From Glandiceps talaboti (Eukaryota > Hemichordata > Enteropneusta > Spengelidae), in the NCBI RefSeq assembly GCF_964340395.1, contig NC_135562.1, positions 18,929,126-18,993,125 of the forward strand: 64,000 nt of DNA, written 5' to 3'. The notes under the pieces were generated by a model. It made no database searches. It was given only the letters and a program-made list of their open reading frames with translations, and was not told the DNA's origin. The position numbers were made by a program, and so were the translations under genes. Below, piece by piece: positions 1-13,757 of this stretch. Positions within the stretch are counted from its first letter, which is position 1; each line of letters starts with the position of its first letter.

Positions 1-344
1 TTGCCTCTGACAACCTATTTATGTGACCTAGATAATTGAGTGTGAATGTAATGTATATGAAAATAAGACATATGGGGATACATCAAGTCATCACCAGAAA
101 AAGAGCCGTGGTGTTAGTAGGATACTAGGGATATTGGTAGGACATACAAATATCTCCCCACGTTCCACAAGTGTTCCCAAGTCAGTATGCAATATGTATA
201 AACAAAATACACATTACACCTTAATGTAGAATACTCCTCACAATTATGAATTACGTTCTTTAAAACATTTGCTGTTACTTTGTTCAAGAAAACTCCAATG
301 TATTTTCAGTCATAATCACCATACAAATTTTTGATATAGGTGAA

Positions 345-535
345 AATTATACCAAAATTTAGTGTCACTTTAGGATCAAATATGGCCGACGAATACTGTG
401 TTAAACCTTTTGGAAATTCAAAGACTGACGATTTTCTTAAAAACAGGACAATTAACTCCAATTTGTTTACGTCAAAAGGGCCAGGAACAAGCTTTCAAAT
501 AGCAAGGATTGAGAGGTTTCAAGAAGGCACATGAT
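345..535 (-). repeat. dispersed repeat family 1, copy 1
   Basis: Read on the minus strand this contains a CTTGTTCCTGGCCCTTTTGACG-like segment, then AAATCGTCAGTCTTTGAATT, then a core resembling GTATTCGTCGGCCATATTTG. The same order is found at 26540-26720 (-), and the core recurs at 1590, 16735, 21005 and 23350. Borders are approximate. The 64-residue open frame across it is not conserved between copies, so I do not call a gene. Confidence 0.6.
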
Positions 536-1589
536 ATTTAACTAATTAACAGTAAAAAGTCTGCATGATAGAAATGGTGGATTATGCATGTACAGCGTGG
601 TTTGGCAACTTAGACACAACTTCCGACTATTATGTTAAATAAACAGAGTACGTCATTATGATATTTATATCTGGTATTTCTGTTGTTGGACAGGAATAAC
701 GCACGTTACTGTTTTGAATAAAGACACAAGACATATGTCAAAATCCATTGTCACATACTTGTAAATCTACATTGAGCAGTTTATAAAGCTGGAATTGCTT
801 AAGGACTACTGATCACACAGAATATTTGAGTCAATGGTTACATGCAGCAGTCATTCAAAAGCAAGGTTTCTGAAATGCCATTATTACACACAGTGCACTT
901 AACAAAGTTTAGGCAATATGGAAATAAAAGGGGAAGGGAATAAATGAACAAAGAACAAGATTGTTCAGTATTCAAATGTTCCTTCCCAAAGTAACAGGAT
1001 AACGTTATAGGGAAATATAATATGTATGATTTATTTTCATATATCATCTTTTTCAATTAACTTTGTTAAACAATGTTGAATGTGTTCTTGATACAGTGCA
1101 ACACCATGTCTGTTTATTTCAAAATCAGTGACCATCGTATTCTATACATTTAGTTGTCCACATATACTGATCTGTATAAAGATAATTCACGAACAATAAA
1201 AGAAATACCGAAATATCGGGATCACAACAAATAGTAATTTGTTCACTTACAAATGTTAAAGTCAAAAAGTACATTAAAAGCTCTTGTGAATACATTATCA
1301 TTTTCGTTAACGGGTTTGCAAAATACTTGGCACGTAATTTTCTGTAGCAGATGAATGAAGCATGTCAAGTTATTTTGAATGAAGAATTACAAAGTTAATG
1401 TCAGGAATGACTAGAATCACGAAATGTATCGTAGAAATACAATATCTTCCAAGTACATTGGTAAATGTAGAATATGCCCGGGGGACAAATGTAAATTTGC
1501 CATAAATTCAATTTATTCCAATCTCTTTCAACTTTACTTAATGAGAGCGTGATTTTGGTGTTTCTAAAGAAAGAAAAAAATTCGTTTGA

Positions 1590-1790
1590 GCTTAACGTTT
1601 TGTCGACAGTTTTATTTTTATTCCCCCATTGTATTCGGCGGCCATATTGGAAAATGTTTTATTTTTTGACGACATTTTGAGTTATATTTCAAAACGCTGC
1701 ATGGTGATCCATGCTTTGTTTTCCCTTGATTTCAACTTGGATTAGGATTGAGTTTTCTTGGAGAACAAGTGACAAGTGAATTTTATTTGT
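1590..1790 (+). repeat. dispersed repeat family 1, copy 2
   Basis: Carries the core TATTCGGCGGCCATATTGGA, followed about 70 bases later by a TGGTGATCCATGCTTTGTTT-like block and GATTTCAACTTGGATTAGGA. The same succession occurs at 16735-16955, 21005-21310 and 23350-23560. No coding capacity and no clear terminal repeats, so the class is unknown (SINE-like or a non-autonomous DNA element). Confidence 0.65.
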
Positions 1791-2921
1791 GACGAGCATA
1801 CTACCTTAACGTAAAAAACGTGTTGATAATAGTTTATAGGAATAGTCTGCGTTGTGTGGAGCAAGCATCAAATATATTCTATGTGTGGTATGTCGACTTT
1901 GGCGTCGATATTAAAGTCTTTTAAATTAGTCTAAATCTCGAAGAAAATCACGTCGTAATATTTTGCTGTGGAACTGACTGCACAATGCGTTCTACACCTA
2001 AAAGTACAACAGGACATTGAAAGGTAGACCGGAGAGTACTTTTTAAATTCTGACCACATTTGCAACGGATGTGCATCATTACTGAAATGTGTTTAATCTT
2101 CCGTCGCATTCTTTGAATTTCGCCGAAATAGGGATGACGCAATTAGTCATAGCTAAATCTACTCTCAGCTGTCATTTTAAGGTAGTTATCGGAAAACGTT
2201 GATCGACATGACACCTTTATATATTGTACAGTGCATATGCAGCATAGAAAAAAACTAGCTGTAATGTATTTCCATTTTCCAACAATACATTAAAGCCATA
2301 ACGATCAATCTAATGTCCTTAATCCCAAGTCCAAATGTCTTCCATGCAATGGGAAAATCCTCATTATTTTGAAATTAGGTGGAAAGTGGGATCAATCTGT
2401 CATCGCCTTAGACGTGAATTGTCAGTCGACAAATTGACAGGCGGAACTACTTGTACACTATTGCCAGATATAAGGTGTGTTGGGTTAATAACAAAACACT
2501 GTAACGCGTCAATTCTTCCACTTATATTAGCTTCATTTTTTACTGTCGTAGTATTTTTGCAGTCGTTATACATTTCTATGTTGAATAGAATGTTACTTAA
2601 AAACTGACTAATCATTTGAAGCACAAGTCATTTTGATAAAAAATATGTGATATTTATTTTCGGATCGCTTGAAGTACACAGTCACAACAAAGGGCGGCGA
2701 CGTCATTGATTCGGCAGTACACATTATCAAAAATCAAAGCTACTTTTTTCTTCAATTTTTGTCATGAATCAACCCCCTTAAAGAGCGCTTTCTAGTAAGA
2801 CTATTTATATAACACCCTGAACAGAGAGTGTCAGACTGTGAAATAGTTTAACGCATTGTATACTTGTAACATTCCCTAACACTTGTCTTCCTTATCAAAT
2901 ATCATGGTGTATTTCAAACCG

Positions 2922-2987
2922 TGTATGTATGTATGTATGTATGTATGTATGTATGTATGTATGTATGTATGTATGTATGTATGTATT
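2922..2987 (+). repeat. (TATG)n microsatellite, left flank of an inverted-repeat element
   Basis: About 15 uninterrupted TATG units. It abuts the left inverted repeat of the element at 2987-3402, whose right end runs into a second array of the same motif. Confidence 0.95.
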
Positions 2988-3402
2988 ACACCCGATCTGT
3001 GAAATTGCCCAATTCATGAAATGTGCATGTAACTTTGCCCAGTTCATGAAATAGTCATCCTTATGCAAATGAGAGTATAGATTATGATCTAAAGGGGGCG
3101 AAATTAAATTTTTGGAGAGAGTTTTGAACTGGGGTGTTGATTATCGAACTCTATTAAAAACACAAGCTACACTGAATTATAATGAAATAAGAATTGTGAA
3201 GCGATGAGTTTGTAAATACATGATAATAAAGTTGTTTGATTCTTATTCTATTTTGTGCGTGTCCAATAAAAGATGCTCATTTCATATACTGGGCATATCT
3301 TACCATACCCACTTCGTAACCTGGGCAACACGATTGACTATTTCATGAACTGGGCAAAGTTACCTACTCGTTTCATGAATCTGGCAATTTCACAGATTGG
3401 GT
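2987..3402. mobile_element. MITE-like element with ~71-bp terminal inverted repeats
   Basis: Positions 2987-3058 and 3332-3402 are inverted copies of each other. The outermost part reads TACACCCGATCTGTGAAATTG on the left; the right end, reverse-complemented, is nearly identical, and both arms carry the TTCATGAACTGGGC motif. Weaker copies of that motif occur inside (near 3280-3330). There is no open frame, so the element would be non-autonomous. Both ends run straight into (TATG)n DNA, so target duplications cannot be told from the microsatellite. The structure is seen directly; the transposon reading is inference. Confidence 0.75.
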
Positions 3403-3430
3403 ATGTATCATGTATGCATGCATGCATGCA

Positions 3431-3462
<32 letters not shown>

Positions 3463-3478
3463 TGTGTGTGTGTGTATG

Positions 3479-3510
<32 letters not shown>

Positions 3511-3752
3511 ACATGTGTGTATGTGCGTGCGTGTGTGTGTGTATGTATGTATGTATGTATGTATGTATGTATGTATGTATGTATGTATGTATGTATGTAC
3601 GTACGTACGTACGTATGTATGTATGTGTATGTGTGTGTGTATGTATGTATATATGTATGTATGTATGTATGTATATGCATGTATGTGTGTGTATGTATGT
3701 ATGTATGTATGTATGTATGTATGTATGTATGTATGTATGTATGTATGTATGT
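3403..3752 (+). repeat. compound microsatellite (TATG/TGCA/TGCG/TG/TACG)
   Basis: Blocks in order: TATG, TGCATGCA, TGCG, TG, TATG, a short unique AAAACATG, TG, TATG, TACG (3597-3615), TATG, TG, TATG. The open frames on both strands (Met-Tyr-Val-Cys or His-Thr-Tyr-Ile repeats) are translations of period-4 DNA, not genes. Confidence 0.95.
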
Positions 3753-5059
3753 CTAAAACACACTGACAAAAATATATTTGTAATTGAAATGTTGAATTTT
3801 ATTAATGGCAGTTGAATGTTGTGTTATTACAATTGTATAGTGATATGTATTGTCAAATGAGCGATCATCACTCACACAGACGAACATTTTACTTTCCAAT
3901 TAGCATCGGTGATGTCAAGGTTTCGGGGGAATTATTGTATCATCAAAATTTTCACAGACTATTAATTTGCGGTTTTCTTTGACAAACGTGTGCATATTAT
4001 AGAAAGCATAGCTATTTTGTCATAGAGAATTTGGGAACGACGAGCTGATATTTAGACGGTACGTCCTTGGACCCCCAGGGTATATGTGTTCTTTATGAAG
4101 ACTCTGTGCTTCATTCATGCTGAAGTCAGTATTAGTGATGCTTGAACGGCTGACTAGTTTCTTCATCAGAGAGACGTAGTCACTGGGGAATAATAACGAG
4201 GCTTATTTTCTGATATCAAGCAATGCAATACTGCTAAGACTGTTCTAATTATAAACGTTCAATAAATCACTGACTAGTTTCATCTAAATTCCATCTAAGC
4301 TTCAATTACATCAAATATTTGTTAATCGTAGAATTTTTTTTTCAGTTAAGTGCTATTACATTGTCCGACTTTAGGAATCTATTCCGTTCCTACTTGTAGT
4401 CAGCCTGGTATAATAATATGGAGAATGGTTTCGTTATTCAAGAAAGAGATATTCATATCGAAAACGTTCTTTGTAAGGTTCAACGTTTACAGGATGTGAC
4501 CTACGAGACAGAGGGATTTTGTCAAATTTTGATATGTTAATTTATACATATGATCCTGTCCTATGTAGTACAATTAATGGAATGCATTCTCAATGTTAAG
4601 AAAATGGTGATTTATTTTGATATCATGTCCAACATTGTCGTCAAAAATATGTAAAATATTTAGATCAAATGTATTTAAACATTTTATGAGTATACGATAA
4701 AACCTTTGGAGGAGTGTTTTGCGGACCTCGATAGTTTGGCTTACAGGCCCTCCCAATTTAGACCCTTCACCGAACAAACTCGTTCAGCAAAATCTATATC
4801 CGGGCCATGAAGATTATTTCACTAGTATTACTTCCATCGCTCGTCACCTCCGTTTTCATTCATGCCAGGAATGGCGAGACCAACTCATAACCTACAGCAC
4901 GACAATTGTTAGTTTTTTCACTGAAATATCCAAATGTGAGTTGTCAAAAATTTCCGACTTCTTGCAAGGCCTTTCGATTTTCAAAAAATCTTCACTAAAC
5001 ATGTCAAAGTGTACGTTTTCGATAATTATCAACAATATAATCAATCTGACGAATCTGAT
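3753..5059. other. non-coding stretch, no gene seen
   Basis: No recognisable exon, RNA gene or repeat. A 147-residue open frame beginning at 4719 ends inside the (AG)n array; its non-repeat part resembles nothing I know and has no splice-site support. Confidence 0.5.
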
Positions 5060-5086
5060 TAGAGACAGAGAGAGAGACAGACAGAC

Positions 5087-5156
<70 letters not shown>
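5060..5156 (+). repeat. (AG)n / (CAGA)n microsatellite
   Basis: Short ACAG units followed by more than 30 AG dinucleotides, a purine-only run. Confidence 0.95.
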
Positions 5157-5158
<2 letters not shown>

Positions 5159-5631
5159 CTAATGTCCTGATTATTCACGATGTTTGAATAGAAGAAACTT
5201 AAATGTCCTGAGATATATAAACGTAACTCGTTAATCACTAGCTTTATTCTTTCCGCAAATCACAAGCCTTTGGACACTCGTAGGGTTATTCAAGTTTGTC
5301 TCATTGGACACATAAAACAGATCACAACTAAGTTTACCCATGAGTTTGAGGCTTAGATAACAGATTGATATAACCGCATGCCCTCAAGGCTTCACAATAT
5401 AGCAGTGGCGTGGCGAAATAAGAAATTGCTCAGCTTGTATCTGAAATTCCATTATCAAGCTAAAGTCAGAGTACACAATACTACACTAATACTAATTCAT
5501 GACCAAATCGGCATGCAGACAGTATTAAAGAGGTAGATCGTATGGACTAATTAAAGTTAGGCAGTGGAGACTAATAGTAATATCTCCCATTTATTGGTAC
5601 CAATAAATTGTGTATCATATTATTAAGATGC

Positions 5632-5676
5632 CACCTTTAACCTTCCGTAAGGAAGGTTTTATATTAGGGATGGAAA

Positions 5677-5707
<31 letters not shown>

Positions 5708-5900
5708 CACAATTTTCTTAAAAAACGGCTGGATCAATTCAAACGAAATTTAGTAGACGCGTTCTGTAGCGTAATGGCAAGAACTGATTAGGTTTTGGTA
5801 AACATTCCATAAATAATAATGAGCAATTTGCGTAATTAATGGTTTTCAGTAATTAGGCTATATCTCAAGAGTGCATGCTTCAAATTCAATATAATTAGGT
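5632..5900 (+). mobile_element. hairpin plus (TG)n dispersed element
   Basis: Starts with a hairpin (stem AACCTTCC / GGAAGGTT, loop GTAA, 5639-5658), then TTATATTAGGGATGGAAATG, a (TG)13 run at 5681-5707, and an AACGGCTGGATCAATTC block. My recollection is that repeats with this layout are dispersed in several marine invertebrate genomes, but I cannot confirm that here and no second copy is in the window. The right border is a guess. No coding capacity. Confidence 0.45.
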
Positions 5901-6000
5901 ACATACATCTGTCCTGAAATTATTGGCAATGTAGCTTTCAGTTTTAATAAGATATTGGCATTTCCCGGTAATTAGACACTGTGGTAACATAAAAGAAAGT

Positions 6001-6250
6001 TGTCGTTTCTGGTCAGGAAATATTGCCTAAAGTGGTGTGACGACGCGAATTTTTGTTTTAATTTTTCATGATTAGTTCTGCAGTTGTCTTCCCTGAAGTA
6101 GTAATTAATGTAGGGAGAGTTATTTTTGTTTTCCCTTGGATCTGCAGTCTGCATTGGCTGGACAAACACGAGAAAAAAGAAGATCGAGGCAGGGTATTTA
6201 GGTGGTGCAAACTCACCAGAAAAAAATTCTTTTTTTTCTTGGCATTAAAA
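6001..6250 (+). repeat. dispersed repeat family 2, copy 1
   Basis: Matches 30690-31060 in reverse orientation over several blocks: CGTTTCTGGTCAGG at the left, GGTGTGACGACGCGAATT, CTGCAGTTGTCTTCCCTGAAG, GGATCTGCAGTCTGC, GGCTGGACAAACAC, and a final A-rich GGTATTTAGGTGGTGC...TTCTT region. The order is the same in both copies. No open frame is shared, so it is a non-coding interspersed element of unknown class. Confidence 0.65.
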
Positions 6251-9200
6251 ACGCCTACCATGAAGTCTATGCTACAACTTTCTATAAAAGCTTCCCATTA
6301 TTACATGTGTGGTTGGCCGTAAGATCGCATCTGCAGGCAATCATGCTGGAGATTTCACCTGCATAACTTACCATCTCTTCACTATTTCAAAATTGAAAAT
6401 CTTGTTTTTTACTTTTTTCGAAAATCATGCATATTTCTGTTTCTGAAAGCATGCATGAGGAGACCGTCGGTCAAACCAGCTCAGCTTCAACTTCCAGGTG
6501 ATATCACCAGCTTCCTACTGGAATTTCTTGCTGGAGAATTAGATTCGCCAAGATAAATCCATACCATCTCTTCTTTGGAACCAAAAAATCAATATCACCC
6601 TTACGGAAGGCATTCAGTTTAAATCTGGTTATAGTTATGTACATGTCGTGAGAAATACCAGTTTCTATGCAAGACTGACATGTTTTGATATTTTTATAAT
6701 ATAATGATATTTGATTATGCAACACAATTGATCACCAACAACCGTACAGTTAAAGGCAATGCCTTTCCAGAACATGTAGAGTCGAGTACTCTCTTTTTTC
6801 TCAACATGATAGTTAATTGCCAGGAAACATCGTTCAAAGTATATGGTCAACATATATCACGTCTACACTGTGTCTCTACATTTATTTGTTGTTATTTTGT
6901 ACACCAATTAAATGTTTATTATTGGCTGCCAAAACATTCATTGTGAGTTTTAACAAGTCAACCAATCATGTAGGTGATACAGTAAACAACGTTCCTTGAT
7001 TATTGGACACTGTGTAGAGGCAATGATGTCTGTAATGTAACAAAAACTCAGAGGATGTATTGAACCGAGAAATAATAGAGCGACAGTAACTTCATCTTTA
7101 CGTAATGTTTTGCCAGGTAATGATAGAAGTTTGATAGAATGAAACTATTGACCCTTTATATTGCCTTTGGCCCTCGATATCAGTATGCGATTATAGTAGT
7201 ATTGCGCCGGATCGGAGTGAGGCGACGACTTAAGTTTAGATAAAACGTAGGGAAAAAAGGCGCGAGCGACTGTCGACAGTCTAAGACAACTTCTGATGCA
7301 CATGTGTTATGCACAGTGGTGATATAGAAGTAGTCAAGTTGAAATGTTGATTATCAGTTAGAAAATAAACAATTGTAGCCATTAAAATTATCAAGTTCAT
7401 GTGTAAAGTTTTCATTAGAATCCTATTTTTACTGCACCGTGAAAAAATAGCAATGCTGATCAGTGTTCAATGTGATTGGGCAAAGGATCCTGCTGTGTTT
7501 GTTGTGTCTGTGTTATTGTTAGTCTAGAGTACAAATATGTCTAGCTCTGTGTCACAAACGTTATGTCCCATGAGTGGAACACCAATCCTACGTCTTTAGA
7601 GCTATAATTGTTATTTATAACATAAAACACACAGTCAGTTGAAGCCCCATGATAAAGAATATTAGTATTCCCATTGTATGGCTGACATTTAACATCTAGT
7701 GACATTAACAAATGAACACTTTCAACTGGTGCTGATTGGTCATTGTCGTGAGTTCACGTGACTTCCATTTACTTTGCTAATTTTGCCCACTGGCCTGGCC
7801 ATGATCATATCGTTGGTCATCATACACCCATTAAACTGTTCGTTACTGATTTGTCATGATCGGTTTATCCATTGTCTCGGTTACTTAAGTAATTGTCTAA
7901 ATTATAACTAATGAGAAATGCATTGGTCTTTGTTTATTGGTTCGTTGTGTTGTGATTTAGTCACTTCAGTTATTTTACTTTCTGATCACGAAAAGTGTAT
8001 TGGTCATTGCTGTGCTTAGTCACCAGTATTACTCCCATATCTTAATCTGTGTAACGATTGGACCTGTCTTTCATGACCTTTGTTGGCTGAAAATCATGTT
8101 ATACCAGGTATTCATCAATAAATAATACGGCATCTGTATCCCCAAACGCTATCACTTTCCACCGCGATTAGGTAGCTGCAATCATCCAGATTTTGTCTTT
8201 GCAATACGGAAAAGGTATCGATTTCTACTCAAATCTTGCGTCATACGATTTCCACTTAGGGTCAACAGAGTAGAAAAGTGCACTATTTCTCAAGACGATA
8301 CCGGCATGCGAGATGTTCGTTATCAACTGGTCCGTTAAACCACGAGAGAGGTTAGATTAAAGCTACCCGTGCTTGATGTATAGCTTCCTTGTCAGGTGTC
8401 AAGTGAAGTTTTGTCCGGATGAAGTATACAGTAGTATGTTTATTAGAGTGACATGTAATCACATAACATACAGCTAAAATCGTTTCATCACATGACTTCA
8501 TGAATACGAAGGGATTGGTACTGAGAAATGATATTTGCATTCAAAGAGAGAAACCTTCTATAACAAAAGCCAGCCTACCACAAGAACAACAACTCAAGAC
8601 TGAACGACAACCATGGCATAACAGAAAGCAAATATTTGATTTAAATCAAAGTTGACGGGGTGTCTAAGAATTACAATAATTACAATACTTATCAGATAAA
8701 CACGGCAGATCAAAACCCATATCACCCCTGTTCTACCGAACTATTTTTTCTCCCACTGTTCGAGTGTTCCTGCCAATCCAATGCTACGATCACGTTATCG
8801 TAATTATGTGCTTTCAAAACGTAAATGCACACATAAGTTACATAAATCCTTGGATGGCATGAGTATAATACGTAGAGGTACTTTTCTTCTTAATTGGTAA
8901 ATTTTTATTCTATCTAAAAATCATGTAGATTATCGATATAGCAGCCGGCAAGCTTACTTCCAATTTTCCTTCGAGCTCAGAGCCCCGAACTTACACATTC
9001 CGAGCAAATATGATTAAAATGACGTATTCAGACAAATTCTACTTATGTTGTAAATTATTATAACCGATAATTTTAGTTGAAAAACCACAGCACAGTATGA
9101 CCGTTCCATGTAGGTAAGCTTGACCTCGCGACAGGTCACGCGATTACGTAATTTGCATAGCCGTCGGGCGCCATTTTTTAATACGCGATGAAGAATATAA

Positions 9201-9269
9201 TGCGATGAAACGATGCAGTATTCATAGAAATCGATTTAAAATTTTAGAAATATGTGGGGGAATACTTAT
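6251..9269. other. non-coding stretch, no gene seen
   Basis: Only short open frames without similarity to anything I recognise. Just before 9180 there is an ATTTGCAT octamer followed by GGGCGCCATTTTTT, a combination seen in some promoters, but with no exon beside it I do not call a promoter. Confidence 0.5.
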
Positions 9270-9449
9270 TTATGTGATAAATATATATTATCCCATGAAA
9301 TCGATGTTACTTTTACGTCATAATGCTCCTCAAATGATTACACGGACTACAAATTACCGCCTACGAGTTCGAATTTGTATTAGTCCGCGGAATCATTATG
9401 ACGTAAAACTAACATTGATTTCATGGGATTATATATAAATATCACATAA
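9270..9449. mobile_element. 180-bp near-perfect palindrome (foldback MITE-like)
   Basis: The arms start TTATGTGATAAATATATATT and end with the reverse complement of the same sequence at 9449. They remain paired through CCCATGAAATC.ATGTTA, TTTTACGTCATAATG and GATTACACGGACTACAAATT, leaving an unpaired centre of about 15 bases around 9356-9370. Only a few mismatches are visible over roughly 80 bp per arm. No protein is encoded in either arm. Confidence 0.85.
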
Positions 9450-9593
9450 TTTTCATACGGCTGCAAACCGCAGTGATGTCATCATTGCTAGATACTGGAC
9501 AATGGTGTATAATATATTGAACTTGAAATGGGTTAAGTAATATAATGACAAAACACGAATATGCACATACATACCTACTATCCATCCACATCG

Positions 9594-9612
9594 AATACAT
9601 ACATACATACAT

Positions 9613-9649
<37 letters not shown>

Positions 9650-9826
9650 TACATACATACATACATACATACATACATACATACATACAGACAGACATAC
9701 ATACAGACATACATACATAGACAGACAGACATACATACATACATGCATACATACATACATACATACATACATACATACATACATACATACATACATACAT
9801 ACATACATACATACATACATACATAC

Positions 9827-9857
<31 letters not shown>

Positions 9858-9861
9858 CAGA
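9594..9861 (+). repeat. compound microsatellite (CATA/CA/CAGA/GATA)
   Basis: (CATA)n, (CA)n, (CATA)n, interspersed CAGA, long (CATA)n, then (GATA)n at 9826-9855. Long open frames across it on both strands are repeat artefacts. Confidence 0.95.
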
Positions 9862-11379
9862 TATTTCCCCACAACAAAATTGACATCTGAAGACATTTTG
9901 ACATAGACTGACAAATGGAAAGAATCCGTTAACATTGATGTATGTACAATAGTCATTATAGATGGACAGTGCATGCGAGTAGCTTGTAAATCATTATGAA
10001 CTCAGGAAGAGAAATTGACAACGATATTCAGTGATGCGAAGTCTACCACTCAACTGATATGATACGGATGAGTTGTATCGTCAAACACGACATCTCTTTA
10101 GTTAGTGAGTAGTCGTTTCAGCCCAGTACCTGCTTCATTATTCAATGGTCCTCGCTAACATTTTAATAAAACTCGCAGTTTTCTGACAACCTAAGAGGTC
10201 AAATTCACTTTCCTTAGTTCAGAATGGTAGATTAAAAAGAAATTGTGTCTACTCGATTTCTGACAAAATGTGCGTTAAGATCCATCATGGCTTCACGTTT
10301 CATTGTATCCATAGACACGTCGTGATTGATACACGGTACCTTATTAAAGCTTGCAAATTCAATTATTTGAAGAATAAAACATTTCAGTTTCAAGTATACA
10401 TCAAGTGATGGTCTATTTGCACTATGCTGGGTCTCCAAACAGCACAGCGATACTCAAGTGCAAAGCAACGTAGAGGGAGTCCACCTTGTCGAAAATCATT
10501 TAGTATGGCTTTGAAAGATAAAGGAGGAATCAGGATGTTAAATTGGGGACGGGTTTAGAAGTATTTTGTTTATCTTCAAAGCTTTACGAGCAAAGTAACT
10601 TGACGAAAATCTGTACACAAATACCTATTTTATCATATTCAACTATAATTTTACATAACTCATGAGTTTGGATAAGAAATGATTGTGTCTAAAAATTCAA
10701 TTAAATCATTTTGTATTGTACAATTTATAAATAATAAATGCTTTAAAAATAAAGTAAGGGACAGTGATGAAGACTGGACATTATTATGAAACATTCAATT
10801 AATATTCTATGTTAAACAAAAAAAATAGATTTCACTTGTAAGTTATGATCAGAATTATTTTAAATCAACAAATATGCAGAATTCAATTGGAAGGAATTTC
10901 ATGTACATTTGTGTGCTCACACATGTGTGTTTGAACGCGTGCATGTTTGCACGTGTGTATGTGTTTTAAGTGTGCTTTATGTACACGTTTCAAAAATGTG
11001 CATCTGCATACATAACCCTAAAATTCAGTAACAAAATTTAAAATATATCCTGACAGAGTTGCCTATAAAATAGCACTCAATCATAGACTACTCAATCATG
11101 AATCTAAACTTATTGTTATTACATTATCCCTTGTTACCAATTAATGATATCGATCTTTGTTGCAACATTTTTTATTCAAATTACAAAGAACACATATTTT
11201 AAACACGTGACATGTACGGAGAACTTCTGCGAGTCTATGATTTTCAAGTTGTCAAACAATTGATGAGGAGGCAACGCATGCGCTATATAATAAATATATG
11301 CATTTCACAATTGGTATGAATGGTATATGTAAACCAATTGATTTGAAACATAACGTTTTGTTACCCATCACCAATCCCC
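9862..11379. other. non-coding stretch, no gene seen
   Basis: No exon or repeat that I can support. A patch near 10915-10960 is rich in alternating ACATGTGTGT/GCACGTGTG motifs. Confidence 0.5.
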
Positions 11380-11655
11380 TTAACAGTGTTACATTTTATC
11401 GCCTAGCTTGACAAAGCTCCTGCTATCACTGTTTGTTCCTATCGTCTGGTCTACAAAAAATCCTATCAATATTGCAACATTGTTTTGCATGAAGTATCGC
11501 AATCTTAACAGGTTGTCGTCAAATCTTACACATTGTAACAATACACACATTCTGTCAATGTGTCTATCTATTAAAATGTTGTTGCGGGTGATAACATTTA
11601 GCAATGTTAATAAGATTTTTGTCACACAAGGTGATAAGATCTAACAATGTGAGTA
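11380..11655. mobile_element. foldback element family 3, copy 1
   Basis: Both ends carry related inverted motifs: TAACAGTGTTACATTTTATC on the left and, reverse-complemented, AAGGTGATAAGATCTAACA on the right. An inner pair (GTCTGGTCTACAAAAAATC... and its inverted counterpart ending at GATTTTTGTCACAC) follows. The same motifs occur at 63357-63790, and one arm occurs at 30490-30575. The open frames on both strands arise from the inverted structure and are not genes. Confidence 0.65.
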
Positions 11656-12434
11656 CCTTAAAGATATTTGGTTAACCAGACAATATACTTAAAATGAAAC
11701 AAATGTTAGCTAGATATTTGCAGAGTCGGGCGACTTGTTTCAATTTTAGTTTTGTTCAGTCAGACAACGACTTTAGCTTCCATGGTACAAAACGCCAGTA
11801 TGCATTCACACTATCATCATGAAAATAGATACACACAGACTGTTGCATAATTTTGCAGCTTCTTTTGACAACGTGCAAGACTGTATGTAGTACGTTTTTG
11901 TGCGGAAATTGAAGTGAATGAAAGTAACCGATGCTCAACGTAGTTGACTTTTATTTTCATAAGCTAAATATTCTCTATTAGAATACTGGATGATCTTTTC
12001 AAGTTATATAGCTTGGAGAAACGACAATTATAGAATGAAACGTTCATGGTCTCTCCTCGACGTATAGTCCTGTTCTGTGATGAAAAATAACAGCGGTGAG
12101 AATGTGTGAATTTAGCTTGTTGGTCACGTTTCATAGAAGACCATTAAGTCATCTATTCTGGGTACATCACTCGCTTGTACTTATGTCTCCCACTTTGTGA
12201 ACACACTGCGTACATCATTAAAAATGATTTCTATCTAGAAAGCTTTATGGCATCGTTACCGTGTACAATATCCGCATGCCGTGAATGACGTCGATATAAA
12301 ACTTGCATACGAAGAATTGCATTTATCTCCCTCTTCCTCTCTCATCTCTGGTATCTGTCTGCCTTTCTGCAAGCCTTACCTTTTGCTAATTCTCACTTTC
12401 TACCTTACTTTCCTTTTACACATATTTCTGTCTC
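11656..12434. other. non-coding stretch, no gene seen
   Basis: No recognisable exon, RNA or repeat. An open frame running from 12281 into the following array owes most of its length to (TC)n DNA. Confidence 0.5.
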
Positions 12435-13702
<1,268 letters not shown>

Positions 13703-13756
<54 letters not shown>

Positions 13757-13757
13757 A
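13703..13757 (+). repeat. (AAAT)n microsatellite
   Basis: About 13 perfect AAAT/AATA units. It could be a poly(A)-derived tail of an old retroelement, but no element body is visible upstream. Confidence 0.95.

Larger units (their letters stand above)
1..2920. other. non-coding stretch, no gene seen
   Basis: AT-rich sequence with only short, random-looking open frames on both strands and no recognisable protein. Two copies of a dispersed repeat (listed separately) lie within it. No promoter, RNA gene or splice-bounded exon could be supported. Confidence 0.6.

Noticed and set aside
9355-9375. tRNA-like B box (GAGTTCGAATTTG)
   Set aside because: It is the centre of the palindrome; no A box or cloverleaf can be drawn around it.
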